64,000 nt of DNA, taken from Roseovarius autotrophicus. GTDB taxonomy: Bacteria; Pseudomonadota; Alphaproteobacteria; Rhodobacterales; Rhodobacteraceae. The position numbers and the translations under genes were made by a program. This document shows positions 25,922 through 35,768 of this stretch, piece by piece (position 1 is the stretch's first letter; every line of letters begins with the position of its first letter). The stretch is from contig NZ_JAGQDH010000003.1 of the NCBI RefSeq assembly GCF_018069895.1, positions 62,001-126,000 on the forward strand. The letters run 5' to 3'. The notes under the pieces are model-generated. The model saw nothing but the letters and a program-made list of their open reading frames with translations, was not told where the DNA came from and did not search any database.

Positions 25922-27449
25922 GTGCGCGGCGCTCGCCGCCGCCCTTCTCATTGCGTCACCCGCAAGTGCCGCCCCGGACGGGGCCGCGCTCTATGCCGCG
26001 CATTGCGCTGCCTGCCACGCCGAGACGCGGCTTGGCGGCACCGGCCCCGCGCTCATCCCGCAGACGTTGGGCCGCATCGGCGGGCCAGAGCTTGAGGCGG
26101 TGATTGCCCATGGCCGCGCCGCCTCGCAGATGCCGGGTTTCGCCGAGGTGCTGAGTCTCGATGAGATCGCCGCCATCGCCGCCCATCTCAAGCAGCCGCT
26201 GACCGAAACGCCGCATTGGGGCGTGGCCGAGATGCTGGAAACGCGCAGCTTTGACGAGGCCCACGCCCCCGCCACCACGCCGGTTTTCACCGCCGATCCG
26301 ATGAACGTGACCCTCGCGGTCGAGATCGCCGACAGCCAAATCTCGGTGCTCGACGGCGACACGTTCGCGGTTCTGGCGCGGTTCGAGACCCCCTTTGCCG
26401 TTCATGGCGGGCCGAAATTCAGCCCCGATGGGCGGCTGGTCTATGTGGTGTCGCGCGATGGCTGGGTTCAGAAATACGACCTCTGGGGCCTGACCGAGAT
26501 GGGCCGCATCCGCGCCGGTCTCAACGCCCGCAACATCGCGATCAGCGCCGATGGCAAATGGCTTGCCGTGGCCAATTACCTGCCGATGACGCTGACCATT
26601 CTCGACGCGGAGACGCTCATGCCCGAAAAGGTCATCGAGATCAGGGGCCGCGACGGCACACCAAGCCGCGTCTCGGCGGTCTATCAGGCCCCCCCGCGCG
26701 ACAGCTTCGTGCTGGCGCTCAAGGATATTCCGGAGGTCTGGGAAATCTCCACCTCTGACAATCCGCCCCATACCGGCTGGGTCCACGATACCCGCGTCGA
26801 AGGCCCGCCCGAGATCGCCCGCCGCTTTCCGGTGCGTAAGATGGGCGTCGAGCAGATCCTCGATGATTTCTTCTTCGACCAGAATTACGAGCATGTGATC
26901 GGTGCCTCGCGCGCGACCGAACAGGCGCTGGTGATCGACCTCGACTATGGTCACAAGGTCGCCGAGATCGACCTGCCCGGAATGCCGCATCTGGGATCCG
27001 GGATCACATGGGCGTGGGGCGGCACAAGGATCATGGCGACGCCGCATCTCAAGGAGGGGATGATCTCTTTCATCGACATGGCCACATGGCAGACCGTCAA
27101 GCGGATCAGGACCGAGGGGCCGGGCTTTTTCATGCGTTCCCATGAGAACAGCCGCTATGTCTGGGCGGATGTGTTCTTTGGCCCCAACAAGGACGCGATG
27201 CACGTCATCGACAAGGAGACGCTGGAAATCGTGCGCACGCTGCGCCCCGCGCCGGGGCAGACCGTGGCCCATACCGAATTCACCCGCGACGGGCGGCACG
27301 CGCTGGTGTCGATCTGGGAGGATGACGGCGCGGTGATCGTCTACGACGCCGAGACGCTGACCGAGGTGACACGGCTGCCGATGCGCAAGCCTTCAGGGAA
27401 ATACAATGTCTGGAACAAGATCACCTTTGCCGAGGGCACATCACACTGA
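25896..27449 (+). CDS. nirN: NirN, periplasmic c/d1-type cytochrome for heme d1 insertion
   Basis: A NirS-like protein that completes or delivers heme d1 to NirS in the periplasm. 517 residues. Signal peptide (cleavage near ASAAPDG), one cytochrome c motif C37-A-A-C-H41, then a d1-type propeller ([51 protein letters not shown]). It differs from NirS in position and in lacking the NirS EHHS segment. The start at 25896 lies 26 bases inside nirJ, an unusually long overlap for this cluster, but gives an intact signal peptide. Confidence 0.93.
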   Translation: MIRRIVSSECAALAAALLIASPASAAPDGAALYAAHCAACHAETRLGGTGPALIPQTLGRIGGPELEAVIAHGRAASQMPGFAEVLSLDEIAAIAAHLKQPLTETPHWGVAEMLETRSFDEAHAPATTPVFTADPMNVTLAVEIADSQISVLDGDTFAVLARFETPFAVHGGPKFSPDGRLVYVVSRDGWVQKYDLWGLTEMGRIRAGLNARNIAISADGKWLAVANYLPMTLTILDAETLMPEKVIEIRGRDGTPSRVSAVYQAPPRDSFVLALKDIPEVWEISTSDNPPHTGWVHDTRVEGPPEIARRFPVRKMGVEQILDDFFFDQNYEHVIGASRATEQALVIDLDYGHKVAEIDLPGMPHLGSGITWAWGGTRIMATPHLKEGMISFIDMATWQTVKRIRTEGPGFFMRSHENSRYVWADVFFGPNKDAMHVIDKETLEIVRTLRPAPGQTVAHTEFTRDGRHALVSIWEDDGAVIVYDAETLTEVTRLPMRKPSGKYNVWNKITFAEGTSH

Positions 27450-27699
27450 GCCGGGCCGATGGCCGGTGTGGAGGCTCGCGCTGCTGCTCTACCCGTTCGC
27501 GGCCCCCGCCGTGGCGATCAACCTCTTTCTGGCGGGGCTGATCGCGCACAAGACGGGGTTTGTCGCACTGCCGCCGGTGCTGGCACTGTGGCTGTCGGTG
27601 CCTTTGGGCGTGCCTGCGGCCTGGCTTTGCGGCCGCTGGGTGCGCGGGCTTCTGGACGAGGCGGCGGCAGGGCCGAAAGGAGCCTCCGCAAAATCATGA
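27406..27699 (+). CDS. Small two-helix membrane protein at the end of the nir operon
   Basis: A 97-residue protein whose first 44 bases overlap nirN in another frame. Two hydrophobic segments are clear: LALLLYPFAAPAVAINLFLAGLIA and PPVLALWLSVPLGVPAAWLCG, joined by a short loop and flanked by Arg-rich ends. I do not assign a family, though small proteins of this look close nir operons in related genomes as I recall them. The later start at the ATG inside GPMAGVE is in another frame. Function unknown; the position suggests an accessory role in nitrite reduction. Confidence 0.65.
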   Translation: MSGTRSPLPRAHHTEPGRWPVWRLALLLYPFAAPAVAINLFLAGLIAHKTGFVALPPVLALWLSVPLGVPAAWLCGRWVRGLLDEAAAGPKGASAKS

Positions 27700-27706
27700 A
27701 TCGTGT

Positions 27707-27720
27707 TTGATTAATATCAA
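27707..27720 (+). promoter_or_regulatory. FNR-type box of the nos operon
   Basis: TTGATTAATATCAA is a perfect TTGAT-N4-ATCAA FNR/FnrL consensus, unlike the TTAACGAAAGTCAA sites of nir and nor. Its centre (27713.5) lies 41.5 bp before the ATG of nosC. GATACT (27743-27748) is a plausible -10. A class II start would then fall on or next to the ATG. Confidence 0.85.
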
Positions 27721-27754
27721 GGCTGGGCGAGAGAGGCGCCTCGATACTGACCCC

Positions 27755-28105
27755 ATGAAACCGCTGCTGCGATTCCTCTGGCTGCTCTGCCTTCTGCCCG
27801 GTCTGGCGACCGGCATCCTGCCCCTGCCCGGTCAGGCTTTGGGGTTGGAGATGGTGATCTGCGCCGACGGGACCGAGCATGTGATCCGCGTGGGACTTGA
27901 TGGTCAACCAATTGAAATTGAAGAGGATTGTGCGCTCTGCTGTGCCGCCTGCGGCCCCGCCCCGGCGCTCTTGCCCTGCATGATCACCCTTGCCCGCCCC
28001 GCCTTGCGCGCGGTCGGCGCAACCATGTCCGCGCGCACTGCCGTTCTGCCGGCACGCGCCGCCCTTTTTCCGGCCCCGCGCGGCCCCCCGGCACGGATCC
28101 TCTGA
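27755..28105 (+). CDS. nosC: NosC-like small Cys-rich protein preceding nosR
   Basis: A 116-residue protein with a hydrophobic N-terminus (about 6-28; membrane anchor or signal peptide). A cysteine cluster follows, C59-A-L-C62-C63-A-A-C66, preceded by an acidic IEIEED, plus C36. The C-terminal half is Ala/Pro/Arg-rich. Position directly before nosR and the Cys cluster fit the small proteins called NosC in Paracoccus-type nos clusters; the match is by context and motif, not a full alignment. No convincing Shine-Dalgarno lies before the ATG. Two bases separate it from nosR. Confidence 0.62.
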   Translation: MKPLLRFLWLLCLLPGLATGILPLPGQALGLEMVICADGTEHVIRVGLDGQPIEIEEDCALCCAACGPAPALLPCMITLARPALRAVGATMSARTAVLPARAALFPAPRGPPARIL

Positions 28106-28107
28106 CG

Positions 28108-30303
28108 ATGCACCGACTTGCCCTCCTCTTTCTTGTGCTGATCGGGCTGGCCCTGCCGCGTGCCGCGCTGGCGCAGACCGATCACCGGCTTCTCACCCGC
28201 TTTCTGGCCGAAGTGCCTGCCTCCGAGCTTTTCGAAGGCGCCGACGGCTATGGTGTGCCGCTGCCGGATCTGGCCGTAGCCCCGGTGCTCAGGGGCGGCG
28301 AGACGGTAGGTTACGCCTTCGTCAATTCCGATTTTGTGGGCACCACGGGCTATTCCGGCAAGCCCATCCATATCCTGATCGCGCTCGACCCGCAGGCCGT
28401 GGTTCAGGGCGTGCGGCTGGTGCAGCATTCCGAGCCGATCGTCCTTATCGGCATCCCCGAAGCGCGGATCGCCAAACTCACCGCCGAGTTCAAGGGCCGC
28501 GACATCGCCGCCGAAGCGCGCGGCGAGACGGAACATGCGCTGGAAATCATCTCGGGCGTGACTGTCACCATCATGGTGATCGACGATTCGATCCTGCGCT
28601 CGTCGCTTCGGGTCGCGCGGGCGCTCGATCTGGGCGGGCTGGGGCAGACGGTCGCGCCCGAGGCCCCCCGTGTCGAGATCGACCCCGAGGCCGGGGTGGC
28701 GGGCGACTGGGAGACGCTTGTGGGCGACGGCACTGTGCGACGCATGGCGCTGAGCGTGGCCGAGGTCAACGACGCCTTTGCCGGGCTGGGCGATCCGCGC
28801 GCGCTCGGCACCCCCGAGGAGGGGCCGGACACGGACAATTTCATAGAGCTTTACACCACCCTGCCCAGCATCCCCGCCATCGGGCGCGCGCTGCTGCTGG
28901 ACCGCGAATACGACACTATGCGGGACTGGGCGGGCGAGGGCGACCATGTGCTGATGGTGATGGGGCTGGGGCGCTATTCCTTCAAGGGGTCGGGCTATGT
29001 GCGTGGCGGTCTTTTCGACCGTATCCAGCTTATCCAGGGTGATATGGCGCTGCGCTTTCGCGACCGCGATCACCGGCGCGTGGGCGATCTGACCGCCCCC
29101 GGCGCGCCGCGCTTTCGCGAACAGGACATGTTCCGCATCCCCGCCGACAGCGGCTTTGATCCGGCCCAGCCGTGGCGGCTGCAACTGCTGGTGGGCCGTG
29201 AGGTGGGCGCATTGGAACGGGTCTATACCACCTTTGAGAGCGGCTGGCAGCCGCCCACGCACCTTCTGCGCGACCTGCCGGCACCCGAGGCGCCCGCGCC
29301 CCTGGTCATCGAGGAGAACGAGAGCGCCGCCATGACCGCGCTCTGGCAACGCATCTGGCGCGACAAGACGGTTGAAATCGCCGGTCTCGGCGCGATGCTT
29401 GTGGTGCTCACCGGCGCGTTCTTCTTCCAGACCTATGCCACCGTGTCGGAGCGCGCTTTCACCTGGTTCCGCATGGGGTTTCTCGGGCTCACGCTGGTGT
29501 TTCTCGGCTGGTATGCCAATGCGCAACTGTCGGTCGTGAACATCATGGCGCTGGCCGCTTCGCTCAAGGAAGGGTTCACCTGGTCGGCCTTCCTGCTCGA
29601 TCCGCTGACCTTCATCCTGTGGTTCTCGGTCGCGGCCTCGCTGATCTTCTGGGGGCGCGGGGCCTATTGCGGCTGGCTGTGCCCGTTCGGCGCGTTGCAG
29701 GAACTGACCAACCAGATCGCGCGGCGGTTTCGCGTGCCGCAATGGACCCTGCCCTGGGGCCTGCACGAGCGGCTCTGGGCGGTGAAATACATCCTCTTCC
29801 TGGGTCTTTTCGGCGTCTCGCTCGCCTCAATCGAACAGGCCGAGACGCTGGCCGAGGTGGAGCCGTTCAAGACCGCCATCGTGCTCAAGTTCGACCGCGC
29901 CTGGCCCTTCGTCCTTTATGCGCTGGTGCTGCTTGGCGCGGGTCTTTTCGTCGAACGGTTCTATTGCCGCTATCTCTGCCCGCTTGGTGGCGCGCTGGCG
30001 ATCCCCGCGCGGATGCGCATGTTCGACTGGCTGCGGCGCTATCGCGAGTGCGGCAACCCGTGCCAGACCTGCGCCAACGAATGTTTCGTGCAGGCGATCC
30101 ACCCCACCGGCGAGATCAACCCCAACGAATGCCTGAACTGCCTGCATTGCCAGGTGCTGTATCAGTCCGAAGACAGATGCCCGGTCGTCATCAAGCGGCT
30201 CAAACGCCGCGCCGCCGCCTCCGAGGGCGCGGCAGGACTTGACCGGGTGCTGACCAATCACCCGAACCATCCAAACCTGAAGAAAGGAACGGACCATGTC
30301 TGA
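28108..30303 (+). CDS. nosR: NosR, flavo-iron-sulfur membrane regulator/electron donor for N2O reductase
   Basis: A membrane protein needed for N2O reduction and nos expression, probably moving electrons from quinol to NosZ. 731 residues: signal peptide (ALAQ), a periplasmic FMN-binding domain with the flavin-attachment type motif S149-G-V-T-V-T154, then about six membrane spans. Cytoplasmic Cys motifs ([13 protein letters not shown] and YLCPLGG) and a C-terminal ferredoxin-like region ([12 protein letters not shown] and CLNCLHCQ) follow. Start 28108 is two bases after nosC; the longer open frame upstream is a different phase of nosC. It overlaps nosZ by 8 bases. NosX probably attaches its FMN. 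Confidence 0.95.
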   Translation: MHRLALLFLVLIGLALPRAALAQTDHRLLTRFLAEVPASELFEGADGYGVPLPDLAVAPVLRGGETVGYAFVNSDFVGTTGYSGKPIHILIALDPQAVVQGVRLVQHSEPIVLIGIPEARIAKLTAEFKGRDIAAEARGETEHALEIISGVTVTIMVIDDSILRSSLRVARALDLGGLGQTVAPEAPRVEIDPEAGVAGDWETLVGDGTVRRMALSVAEVNDAFAGLGDPRALGTPEEGPDTDNFIELYTTLPSIPAIGRALLLDREYDTMRDWAGEGDHVLMVMGLGRYSFKGSGYVRGGLFDRIQLIQGDMALRFRDRDHRRVGDLTAPGAPRFREQDMFRIPADSGFDPAQPWRLQLLVGREVGALERVYTTFESGWQPPTHLLRDLPAPEAPAPLVIEENESAAMTALWQRIWRDKTVEIAGLGAMLVVLTGAFFFQTYATVSERAFTWFRMGFLGLTLVFLGWYANAQLSVVNIMALAASLKEGFTWSAFLLDPLTFILWFSVAASLIFWGRGAYCGWLCPFGALQELTNQIARRFRVPQWTLPWGLHERLWAVKYILFLGLFGVSLASIEQAETLAEVEPFKTAIVLKFDRAWPFVLYALVLLGAGLFVERFYCRYLCPLGGALAIPARMRMFDWLRRYRECGNPCQTCANECFVQAIHPTGEINPNECLNCLHCQVLYQSEDRCPVVIKRLKRRAAASEGAAGLDRVLTNHPNHPNLKKGTDHV

Positions 30304-32206
30304 CACACCCCTGAAATCCGGCATCAGCCGCCGGGGCCTCCTTGGGGCCACAGCGGGCACCGCCGCGCTTGGCACCATGGGGGGCGCGGCCCTGCTTGGT
30401 GGGGCAAGCCCCGTGCGCGCCGCCGCCGGTGCGGCGACCGTCGCCCCCGGCGAGCTTGACGAATATTACGGCTTCTGGTCCTCGGGCCAGACCGGCGAGG
30501 TGCGTATCCTCGGCGTGCCCTCGATGCGCGAATTCATGCGTATCCCGGTGTTTAACCGCTGCTCGGCCACCGGCTGGGGGGCAACCAACGAGTCCGTCGC
30601 CATCCACCGCGAGCGGATGACCGACCAGACCAAGGCGTTCCTTGCTGCCAACGGAAAGCAGGTGCACGACAACGGCGACCTGCACCACGTCCACATGTCC
30701 TTTACCGAGGGCAAGTATGACGGGCGCTTCCTGTTCATGAACGACAAGGCCAATACCCGCGTCGCGCGTGTGCGCTGCGACATCATGAAATGCGACAAGA
30801 TCACCGAGATTCCCAATGCCAAGGCGATCCACGGGTTGCGTCCGCAGAAATGGCCGCGCACCAACTATGTCTTTGCTAATGGCGAGGATGAGACGCCCAT
30901 CGTCAATGACGGCAAGATCCTCGACGATCCGTCGCAGTATGTGAATTATTTCACCGCCGTCGATGCCGACACGATGGAGGTGGCCTGGCAGGTGATGGTG
31001 TCGGGCAACCTCGACAACACCGATGCCGATTACGAGGGCAAATGGGCCTTCTCCACCTCCTACAACTCGGAGATGGGGATGAACCTTGGCGAGATGACCG
31101 AATCCGATATGGATCACGTCGTTATCTTCAACATCGCCGAGATCGAAAAGGGTATCGCCGCCGGCGATTTCGAGGAAAAGAACGGCGTCAAGGTGATCGA
31201 CGGACGCAAGGAGCGGAACAAGAATTACACCCGCTACATCCCGATCCCCAACAACCCGCATGGCTGCAACATGGCACCTGACAAGATCCACCTGTGCATC
31301 GGCGGCAAGCTTTCGCCCACGGTGTCGGTGATCGACGTGCGCAAGCTCGATGCGCTCTTCGAGAGCGATATCGACCCGCGCAGCGCCGTGGTGGCCGAGC
31401 CGGAACTGGGCCTCGGGCCGCTTCACACCGCGTTTGACGGCAAGGGCAACTGCTACACCACGCTCTTTCTCGACAGCCAGATCGTGTTCTGGAACATAGA
31501 GCGCGCGATCCGCGCCTATAATGGCGAGAACGTGAGCCCGATCATCTCCAAGACGGACGTGCATTACCAGCCGGGCCACAACTCGACCTCGATGGGCGAG
31601 ACGCTGGAGGCGGATGGCAAGTTCTTCATCTCGATGAACAAGTTCTCCAAGGACCGCTTTCTCAACGTCGGCCCGCTCAAGCCCGAGAACGAGCAGCTTT
31701 TCGTCATCAATGGCGACAAGCTGGATCTGGCCCATGACGGCCCCACCTTCGCAGAGCCGCACGATTCGATCATCGTGCACCGCTCGGTGGTCAATCCGCT
31801 GCACGTCTATGACCGCAACGACCCGACCTGGGCCGCGACGCGCGCACAGGCCGAGGCCGATGGCGTCGATATCGACGATTACATGGCCGAGGTGATCCGC
31901 GACGGCGACAAGGTGCGCGTCTACATGTCGAGCCAGGCGCCCAACTTCTCGATGGAGAGCTTCACCGTCCGGCAGGATGACGAGGTGACGGTGATCATCA
32001 CCAACCTTGACGATATCGAGGACCTCGCCCACGGCTTTACCATGGGCGATCACGGCGTCGCCATGGAGATCAGCCCGAACCAGACCGCCTCGATCACGTT
32101 CAAGGCGGCGAAACCGGGCGTTTACTGGTACTATTGCCAGTGGTTCTGCCACGCGCTCCACATGGAGATGCGCGGCCGGATGTTCGTCGAGCCGAAAGGC
32201 GCCTGA
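30296..32206 (+). CDS. nosZ: Nitrous oxide reductase, clade I (Tat-exported)
   Basis: The periplasmic multicopper enzyme reducing N2O to N2. 636 residues. The N-terminal twin-arginine signal SRRGLLG (about 11-17) places it in clade I and indicates export of the folded protein. The seven-bladed propeller with CuZ histidines includes GDLHHVHMS and [10 protein letters not shown]. The C-terminal cupredoxin CuA site is C614-Q-W-F-C618-H-A-L-H622-M-E-M625. The start is preceded by AAAGGAACGG. All catalytic motifs are intact. Confidence 0.98.
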   Translation: MSDTPLKSGISRRGLLGATAGTAALGTMGGAALLGGASPVRAAAGAATVAPGELDEYYGFWSSGQTGEVRILGVPSMREFMRIPVFNRCSATGWGATNESVAIHRERMTDQTKAFLAANGKQVHDNGDLHHVHMSFTEGKYDGRFLFMNDKANTRVARVRCDIMKCDKITEIPNAKAIHGLRPQKWPRTNYVFANGEDETPIVNDGKILDDPSQYVNYFTAVDADTMEVAWQVMVSGNLDNTDADYEGKWAFSTSYNSEMGMNLGEMTESDMDHVVIFNIAEIEKGIAAGDFEEKNGVKVIDGRKERNKNYTRYIPIPNNPHGCNMAPDKIHLCIGGKLSPTVSVIDVRKLDALFESDIDPRSAVVAEPELGLGPLHTAFDGKGNCYTTLFLDSQIVFWNIERAIRAYNGENVSPIISKTDVHYQPGHNSTSMGETLEADGKFFISMNKFSKDRFLNVGPLKPENEQLFVINGDKLDLAHDGPTFAEPHDSIIVHRSVVNPLHVYDRNDPTWAATRAQAEADGVDIDDYMAEVIRDGDKVRVYMSSQAPNFSMESFTVRQDDEVTVIITNLDDIEDLAHGFTMGDHGVAMEISPNQTASITFKAAKPGVYWYYCQWFCHALHMEMRGRMFVEPKGA

Positions 32207-32208
32207 GC

Positions 32209-33531
32209 ATGATCCTGCGCGCCCTCACCCTGCTGTTTCTCGCGGTGCTGCCTCTCTGGGTGGCGGCGCAGGAGCGCGTGCCGGTGGGGGCGTTGCAGGA
32301 CATGCTTGAGCGCGCCGAACCCGGCGCGCATCTGATCCTTGCGCCGGGCCGCCATGACGGCCCGGTGATCCTCGACCGGCCCGTGACGCTTGAGGGCGAG
32401 AGCGGTGCTTCGATCGTCGGCAACGGCCAAGGCTCTGTGATCACCGTGACCGCGCCGGATGTGATCCTCCGGGGGCTGGCGATTTCCGGCTCCGGGCAGG
32501 ACGGCGCGGCGATTGATTCCGGCATCCGCCTGCTCAAGGGGGCAGAGCGGGCTTTGGTCGAGGGCAACCATCTGACCGGCAACCTGCACGGCATCGACAT
32601 TCACGGCGCGCGCGACGCGGTGGTGCGCGGCAACACCGTGATCGGCAGTGATTTTCACCGCGTCAACGACCGGGGCAACGGCATTTATGTCTGGAACGCC
32701 CCCGGCGCGGTGGTGATCGGCAACGACATCCGTCTCGGGCGCGACGGCATCTTTTCCAACGCCTCGCGCCGTAACGTGTTTCGCGACAACATCTTCCGCG
32801 ATCTGCGCTTTGCCATCCATTTCATGTATACCAACGACACCGAGATCAGCGGCAATATCAGCATCGGCAACACGCTGGGATATGCGCTGATGTTCTCGGA
32901 CCGGATCACGGTGCGCGGCAATCTCTCGCTTGGCGACCGCACCCATGGACTTATGCTCAACTATGCCAATAGCGCCGATGTCACCGGCAATCTGGTTCGC
33001 GGCGGCACGCATGAGAAATGCACCTTCATCTACAACGCCCACAAGAACCTGATCGCGGGCAACCGGTTCGAGGGCTGCGAGATCGGGATTCACTTCACTG
33101 CCGGGTCAGAGCGCAACGCCATCACCGGCAACGCCTTTGTCGGCAACCGCACGCAGGTCAAGTATGTCGGCACCCGTGACGTGGAATGGAGCCTTGACGG
33201 GCGCGGCAATTACTGGTCGGATCATCCCGCCTTCGATCTTGACGGCGACGGCCTCGCCGATGGCGCGTTCCGGCCCAACGACCTGATGGACCATATCCTG
33301 TGGTCGCAACCCGCCGCCAAGCTGCTTCTGGGCGCGCCGGTGGTGCAGCTTCTGCGCTGGTCGCAGGCGGCGTTTCCGGCGGTGCTTCCGGGGGGTGTTG
33401 TGGACAGCCACCCGCTCATGGCCCCCGTGGAAATCCCCGTCCCCGAGGCGCTCTTGCCCGAGGAGGCCCGCGCCGTGGCGCAGGCCCGTAACCGAAGGAG
33501 AGACGATGCTGACGCTCTCGCATCTCACTAA
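32209..33531 (+). CDS. nosD: NosD, periplasmic copper-site maturation protein
   Basis: A periplasmic right-handed beta-helix protein that cooperates with the NosFY transporter to build the CuZ site of NosZ. 440 residues with a signal peptide (LWVAAQER). Repeated parallel beta-helix coils are evident (NGQGSVITVTAPDVILRGL, GNHLTGNLHGIDIHGARDAVVRGNTVIG, GNISIGNTLGYALMF). Start 32209 is two bases after the nosZ stop; the earlier in-frame ATG at 32134 lies inside nosZ. Its last 26 bases overlap nosF. Confidence 0.95.
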   Translation: MILRALTLLFLAVLPLWVAAQERVPVGALQDMLERAEPGAHLILAPGRHDGPVILDRPVTLEGESGASIVGNGQGSVITVTAPDVILRGLAISGSGQDGAAIDSGIRLLKGAERALVEGNHLTGNLHGIDIHGARDAVVRGNTVIGSDFHRVNDRGNGIYVWNAPGAVVIGNDIRLGRDGIFSNASRRNVFRDNIFRDLRFAIHFMYTNDTEISGNISIGNTLGYALMFSDRITVRGNLSLGDRTHGLMLNYANSADVTGNLVRGGTHEKCTFIYNAHKNLIAGNRFEGCEIGIHFTAGSERNAITGNAFVGNRTQVKYVGTRDVEWSLDGRGNYWSDHPAFDLDGDGLADGAFRPNDLMDHILWSQPAAKLLLGAPVVQLLRWSQAAFPAVLPGGVVDSHPLMAPVEIPVPEALLPEEARAVAQARNRRRDDADALASH

Positions 33532-34393
33532 GCGTTTTGACGGCGCGACCGCGCTCGACGATGTCTCGCTCAGCGTGGCCCCGGGCGAGCGCGTGGCGCT
33601 TCTGGGCCATAACGGCGCGGGCAAGTCCACGCTGATGAAGATCGTGCTGGGCCTGATCCCCCATGACGGCGGCACGGTCGAGGTTCTGGGCGCGCGGCCC
33701 GGATCGGGCACGGCGCGCGCGGGCGTGGCCTATCTGCCCGAAAGCGCGGCCTTTCACCCGGCGCTCACGGGGCGGGAAACCATCGCCCATTATCTGCGCC
33801 TGCGCGGGCAACCGGCGGCGCTTGCGGGTGCGCTGCTGGATCGCGTGGGCCTGTCGGACGCCGCCGACCGGCGCATCGGCACCTATTCCAAGGGGATGCG
33901 GCAGCGCGTCGGGCTGGCGCAGGCCCTCATCGGGCGTCCGCGCCTGATGGTTCTGGACGAGCCGACATCGGGGCTTGATCCGGTGTCGCGGCGTGACTTC
34001 TACACGATTCTGGAGGATCTGGCCGCCGAGGGCGCGGCGATCCTGCTCTCGAGCCACGCCCTGACCGAGGTGGAGGCGCGCACCGACCGCATGGTGATCC
34101 TCGCCCATGGGCGGCTCATGGCTGAGGGCAGCCTGAGCGCCCTGCGCCAGGCCGCCGACCTGCCGGTGACGGTGGAGCTAACGGCCGTCAACGGCGCGCG
34201 CGCCTCGATCCTCGATGCCGTGCCGGGGGGAGAATTGTGCGGCAACCGCATCACCTATCGCTGTCGGCAGGACGAGAAGATGGGCCTTTTGCGCCGCCTC
34301 AGCGCGCAAAGCGAAAGCCTTGAGGATATCGAGATGCACCCGCCCAGCCTTGAAGACCTCTACAGCCATTTCAGCAAAGGGGCCGTGCGATGA
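33506..34393 (+). CDS. nosF: NosF, ABC transporter ATP-binding protein
   Basis: The ATPase of the NosDFY complex for copper-sulfide centre assembly. 295 residues. Walker A GHNGAGKST (34-42), signature SKGMRQRVGLAQAL, Walker B RLMVLDEPTSGLD and the switch His in SSHALTE are all present. The C-terminal 80 residues form the NosF-type extension. A GAAGGAG site precedes the ATG, which lies inside nosD. It overlaps nosY by ATGA. Confidence 0.95.
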   Translation: MLTLSHLTKRFDGATALDDVSLSVAPGERVALLGHNGAGKSTLMKIVLGLIPHDGGTVEVLGARPGSGTARAGVAYLPESAAFHPALTGRETIAHYLRLRGQPAALAGALLDRVGLSDAADRRIGTYSKGMRQRVGLAQALIGRPRLMVLDEPTSGLDPVSRRDFYTILEDLAAEGAAILLSSHALTEVEARTDRMVILAHGRLMAEGSLSALRQAADLPVTVELTAVNGARASILDAVPGGELCGNRITYRCRQDEKMGLLRRLSAQSESLEDIEMHPPSLEDLYSHFSKGAVR

Positions 34394-35211
34394 TCCGAAT
34401 TCTCTCCATGGCGCAGACCGAGTTTCGCATCAGCCTGCGCAACCGCTGGGTGGCGGTGTCGGTGGCAATGATGGCGGTGTTTTCCATCGTACTTGCCGCC
34501 GCGGGTTCTGCCCCTTCGGGCACCGTGGGGGTGGACCGGCTCTCGGTGACGGTGGCCTCGCTGACCTCGCTCGGGGTCTATCTGGTACCGTTGGTGGCGC
34601 TTTTGATGAGTTTCGACGCCATCGCGGGCGAGACCGAGCGCGGTACGCTGCCGCTCCTGCTCACCTATCCGCTCAGCCGCGCCGAGGTGCTTCTGGGTAA
34701 GCTCATTGCGCATTTGGCGGTGCTCGCGCTGGCGGTGGGGGCGGGCTATGGCCTTGCCGCGCTGGCGATCTGGGTTTGGGATGCGCGCGCGGTGGCGGGG
34801 CTGCCTGCGCTCTGGCGGCTGACATGGTCCTCGGTGGTGCTTGGCGCGGTGTTTCTGGGTGCGGGCTACGCGCTCTCGGCGCTGGCGCGGCGGCCCTCGG
34901 GGGCGGCGGGGTTGGCGATCGGGCTGTGGCTTGGGGTGATCGTGCTGTGGGATCTGGGGCTTCTGGCGGCGCTTGTGGCCGACAATGGCGGCTGGTTCAC
35001 CACCGATGTCTTTCCCGTGGCGCTGCTGGCCAACCCGGCGGATGCCTTCCGTCTCTACAATCTCGCCGCCTCCGAGGCGGGGGCGGTCGCAGCCGGTCTT
35101 GCCGGGGCCGCCAACGCGATCCCGCCCGGCGCGGCGCTGGCCTCGCTGCTCCTGTGGCCGCTCGCCGCGCTTGGCCTTGCGCTTGTCGCGTTCCGGAAGG
35201 TGACCCCATGA
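34390..35211 (+). CDS. nosY: NosY, ABC transporter permease
   Basis: The membrane part of NosDFY. 273 residues with six hydrophobic segments and the ABC-2 type motif FDAIAGETERGTLPLLLTYPLSRAEVLLGKL typical of NosY. It probably exports a sulfur-containing species or transmits force for CuZ assembly with periplasmic NosD. ATGA overlaps couple it to nosF and nosL. Confidence 0.95.
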   Translation: MIRILSMAQTEFRISLRNRWVAVSVAMMAVFSIVLAAAGSAPSGTVGVDRLSVTVASLTSLGVYLVPLVALLMSFDAIAGETERGTLPLLLTYPLSRAEVLLGKLIAHLAVLALAVGAGYGLAALAIWVWDARAVAGLPALWRLTWSSVVLGAVFLGAGYALSALARRPSGAAGLAIGLWLGVIVLWDLGLLAALVADNGGWFTTDVFPVALLANPADAFRLYNLAASEAGAVAAGLAGAANAIPPGAALASLLLWPLAALGLALVAFRKVTP

Positions 35212-35768
35212 TTCGTCTCATTCTTCTCGCCCTTCTCGCGCTCGCCGCCTGCAAGGAGGACCGCGCCGAGGCCCCGTCGCCGGTGGAACTGACCACCGAG
35301 GCGACCGGCTATTTCTGCCAGATGAACCTGATCGAGCATCCCGGCCCCAAGGCGCAGGTGCATCTTGACGGGCTGCCCTTTCCGCTTTTCTTCAGCCAGG
35401 TGCGCGATGCGCTGGCCTATGCGCGGATGCCGGAACAGAGCCACATCATCGCGGCGATCTATGTCAACGATCTGGGCGCGGCCCCGAGTTGGGAGGAGAT
35501 GGGCGCGGCGAACTGGATCGCCGCCGGGGCCGCGCATTATGTGATCGGTTCGGACCGCGCAGGGGGCATGGGCGCGCCCGAAGCGGTGCCATTTGCCAGC
35601 CGCGCTGAGGCCGAAGGCTTTGCCGCGCGCCACGGGGGCGACGTGCTAGAGCTGGCCGATATTCCCGACGCTGCGCTTTTGGCCCCGGTGGCGGGGGCGC
35701 ATGATGCCCCCGGCGATACCGACGAGTTCCGTCGCCGCCTCAAGGCCCTGTCCCCGACCGAAGGATGA
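35208..35768 (+). CDS. nosL: NosL, copper-chaperone lipoprotein
   Basis: An outer-periplasm lipoprotein that binds Cu(I) for delivery to NosZ. 186 residues. The lipobox LAAC ends at Cys15. The conserved copper-region FCQMNLIEHPGPKAQ corresponds to the CGM-like motif of NosL proteins, followed by the alpha/beta domain (IYVNDLGAAPSWEEMG, NWIAAGAAHYVIGS). Start overlaps nosY and stop overlaps nosX, both by ATGA. Confidence 0.93.
   Translation: MIRLILLALLALAACKEDRAEAPSPVELTTEATGYFCQMNLIEHPGPKAQVHLDGLPFPLFFSQVRDALAYARMPEQSHIIAAIYVNDLGAAPSWEEMGAANWIAAGAAHYVIGSDRAGGMGAPEAVPFASRAEAEGFAARHGGDVLELADIPDAALLAPVAGAHDAPGDTDEFRRRLKALSPTEG

Noticed and set aside
30200-32161. 653-residue minus-strand frame antisense to nosZ
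   Set aside because: Mirror translation of nosZ codons; no start context, signal or family similarity.
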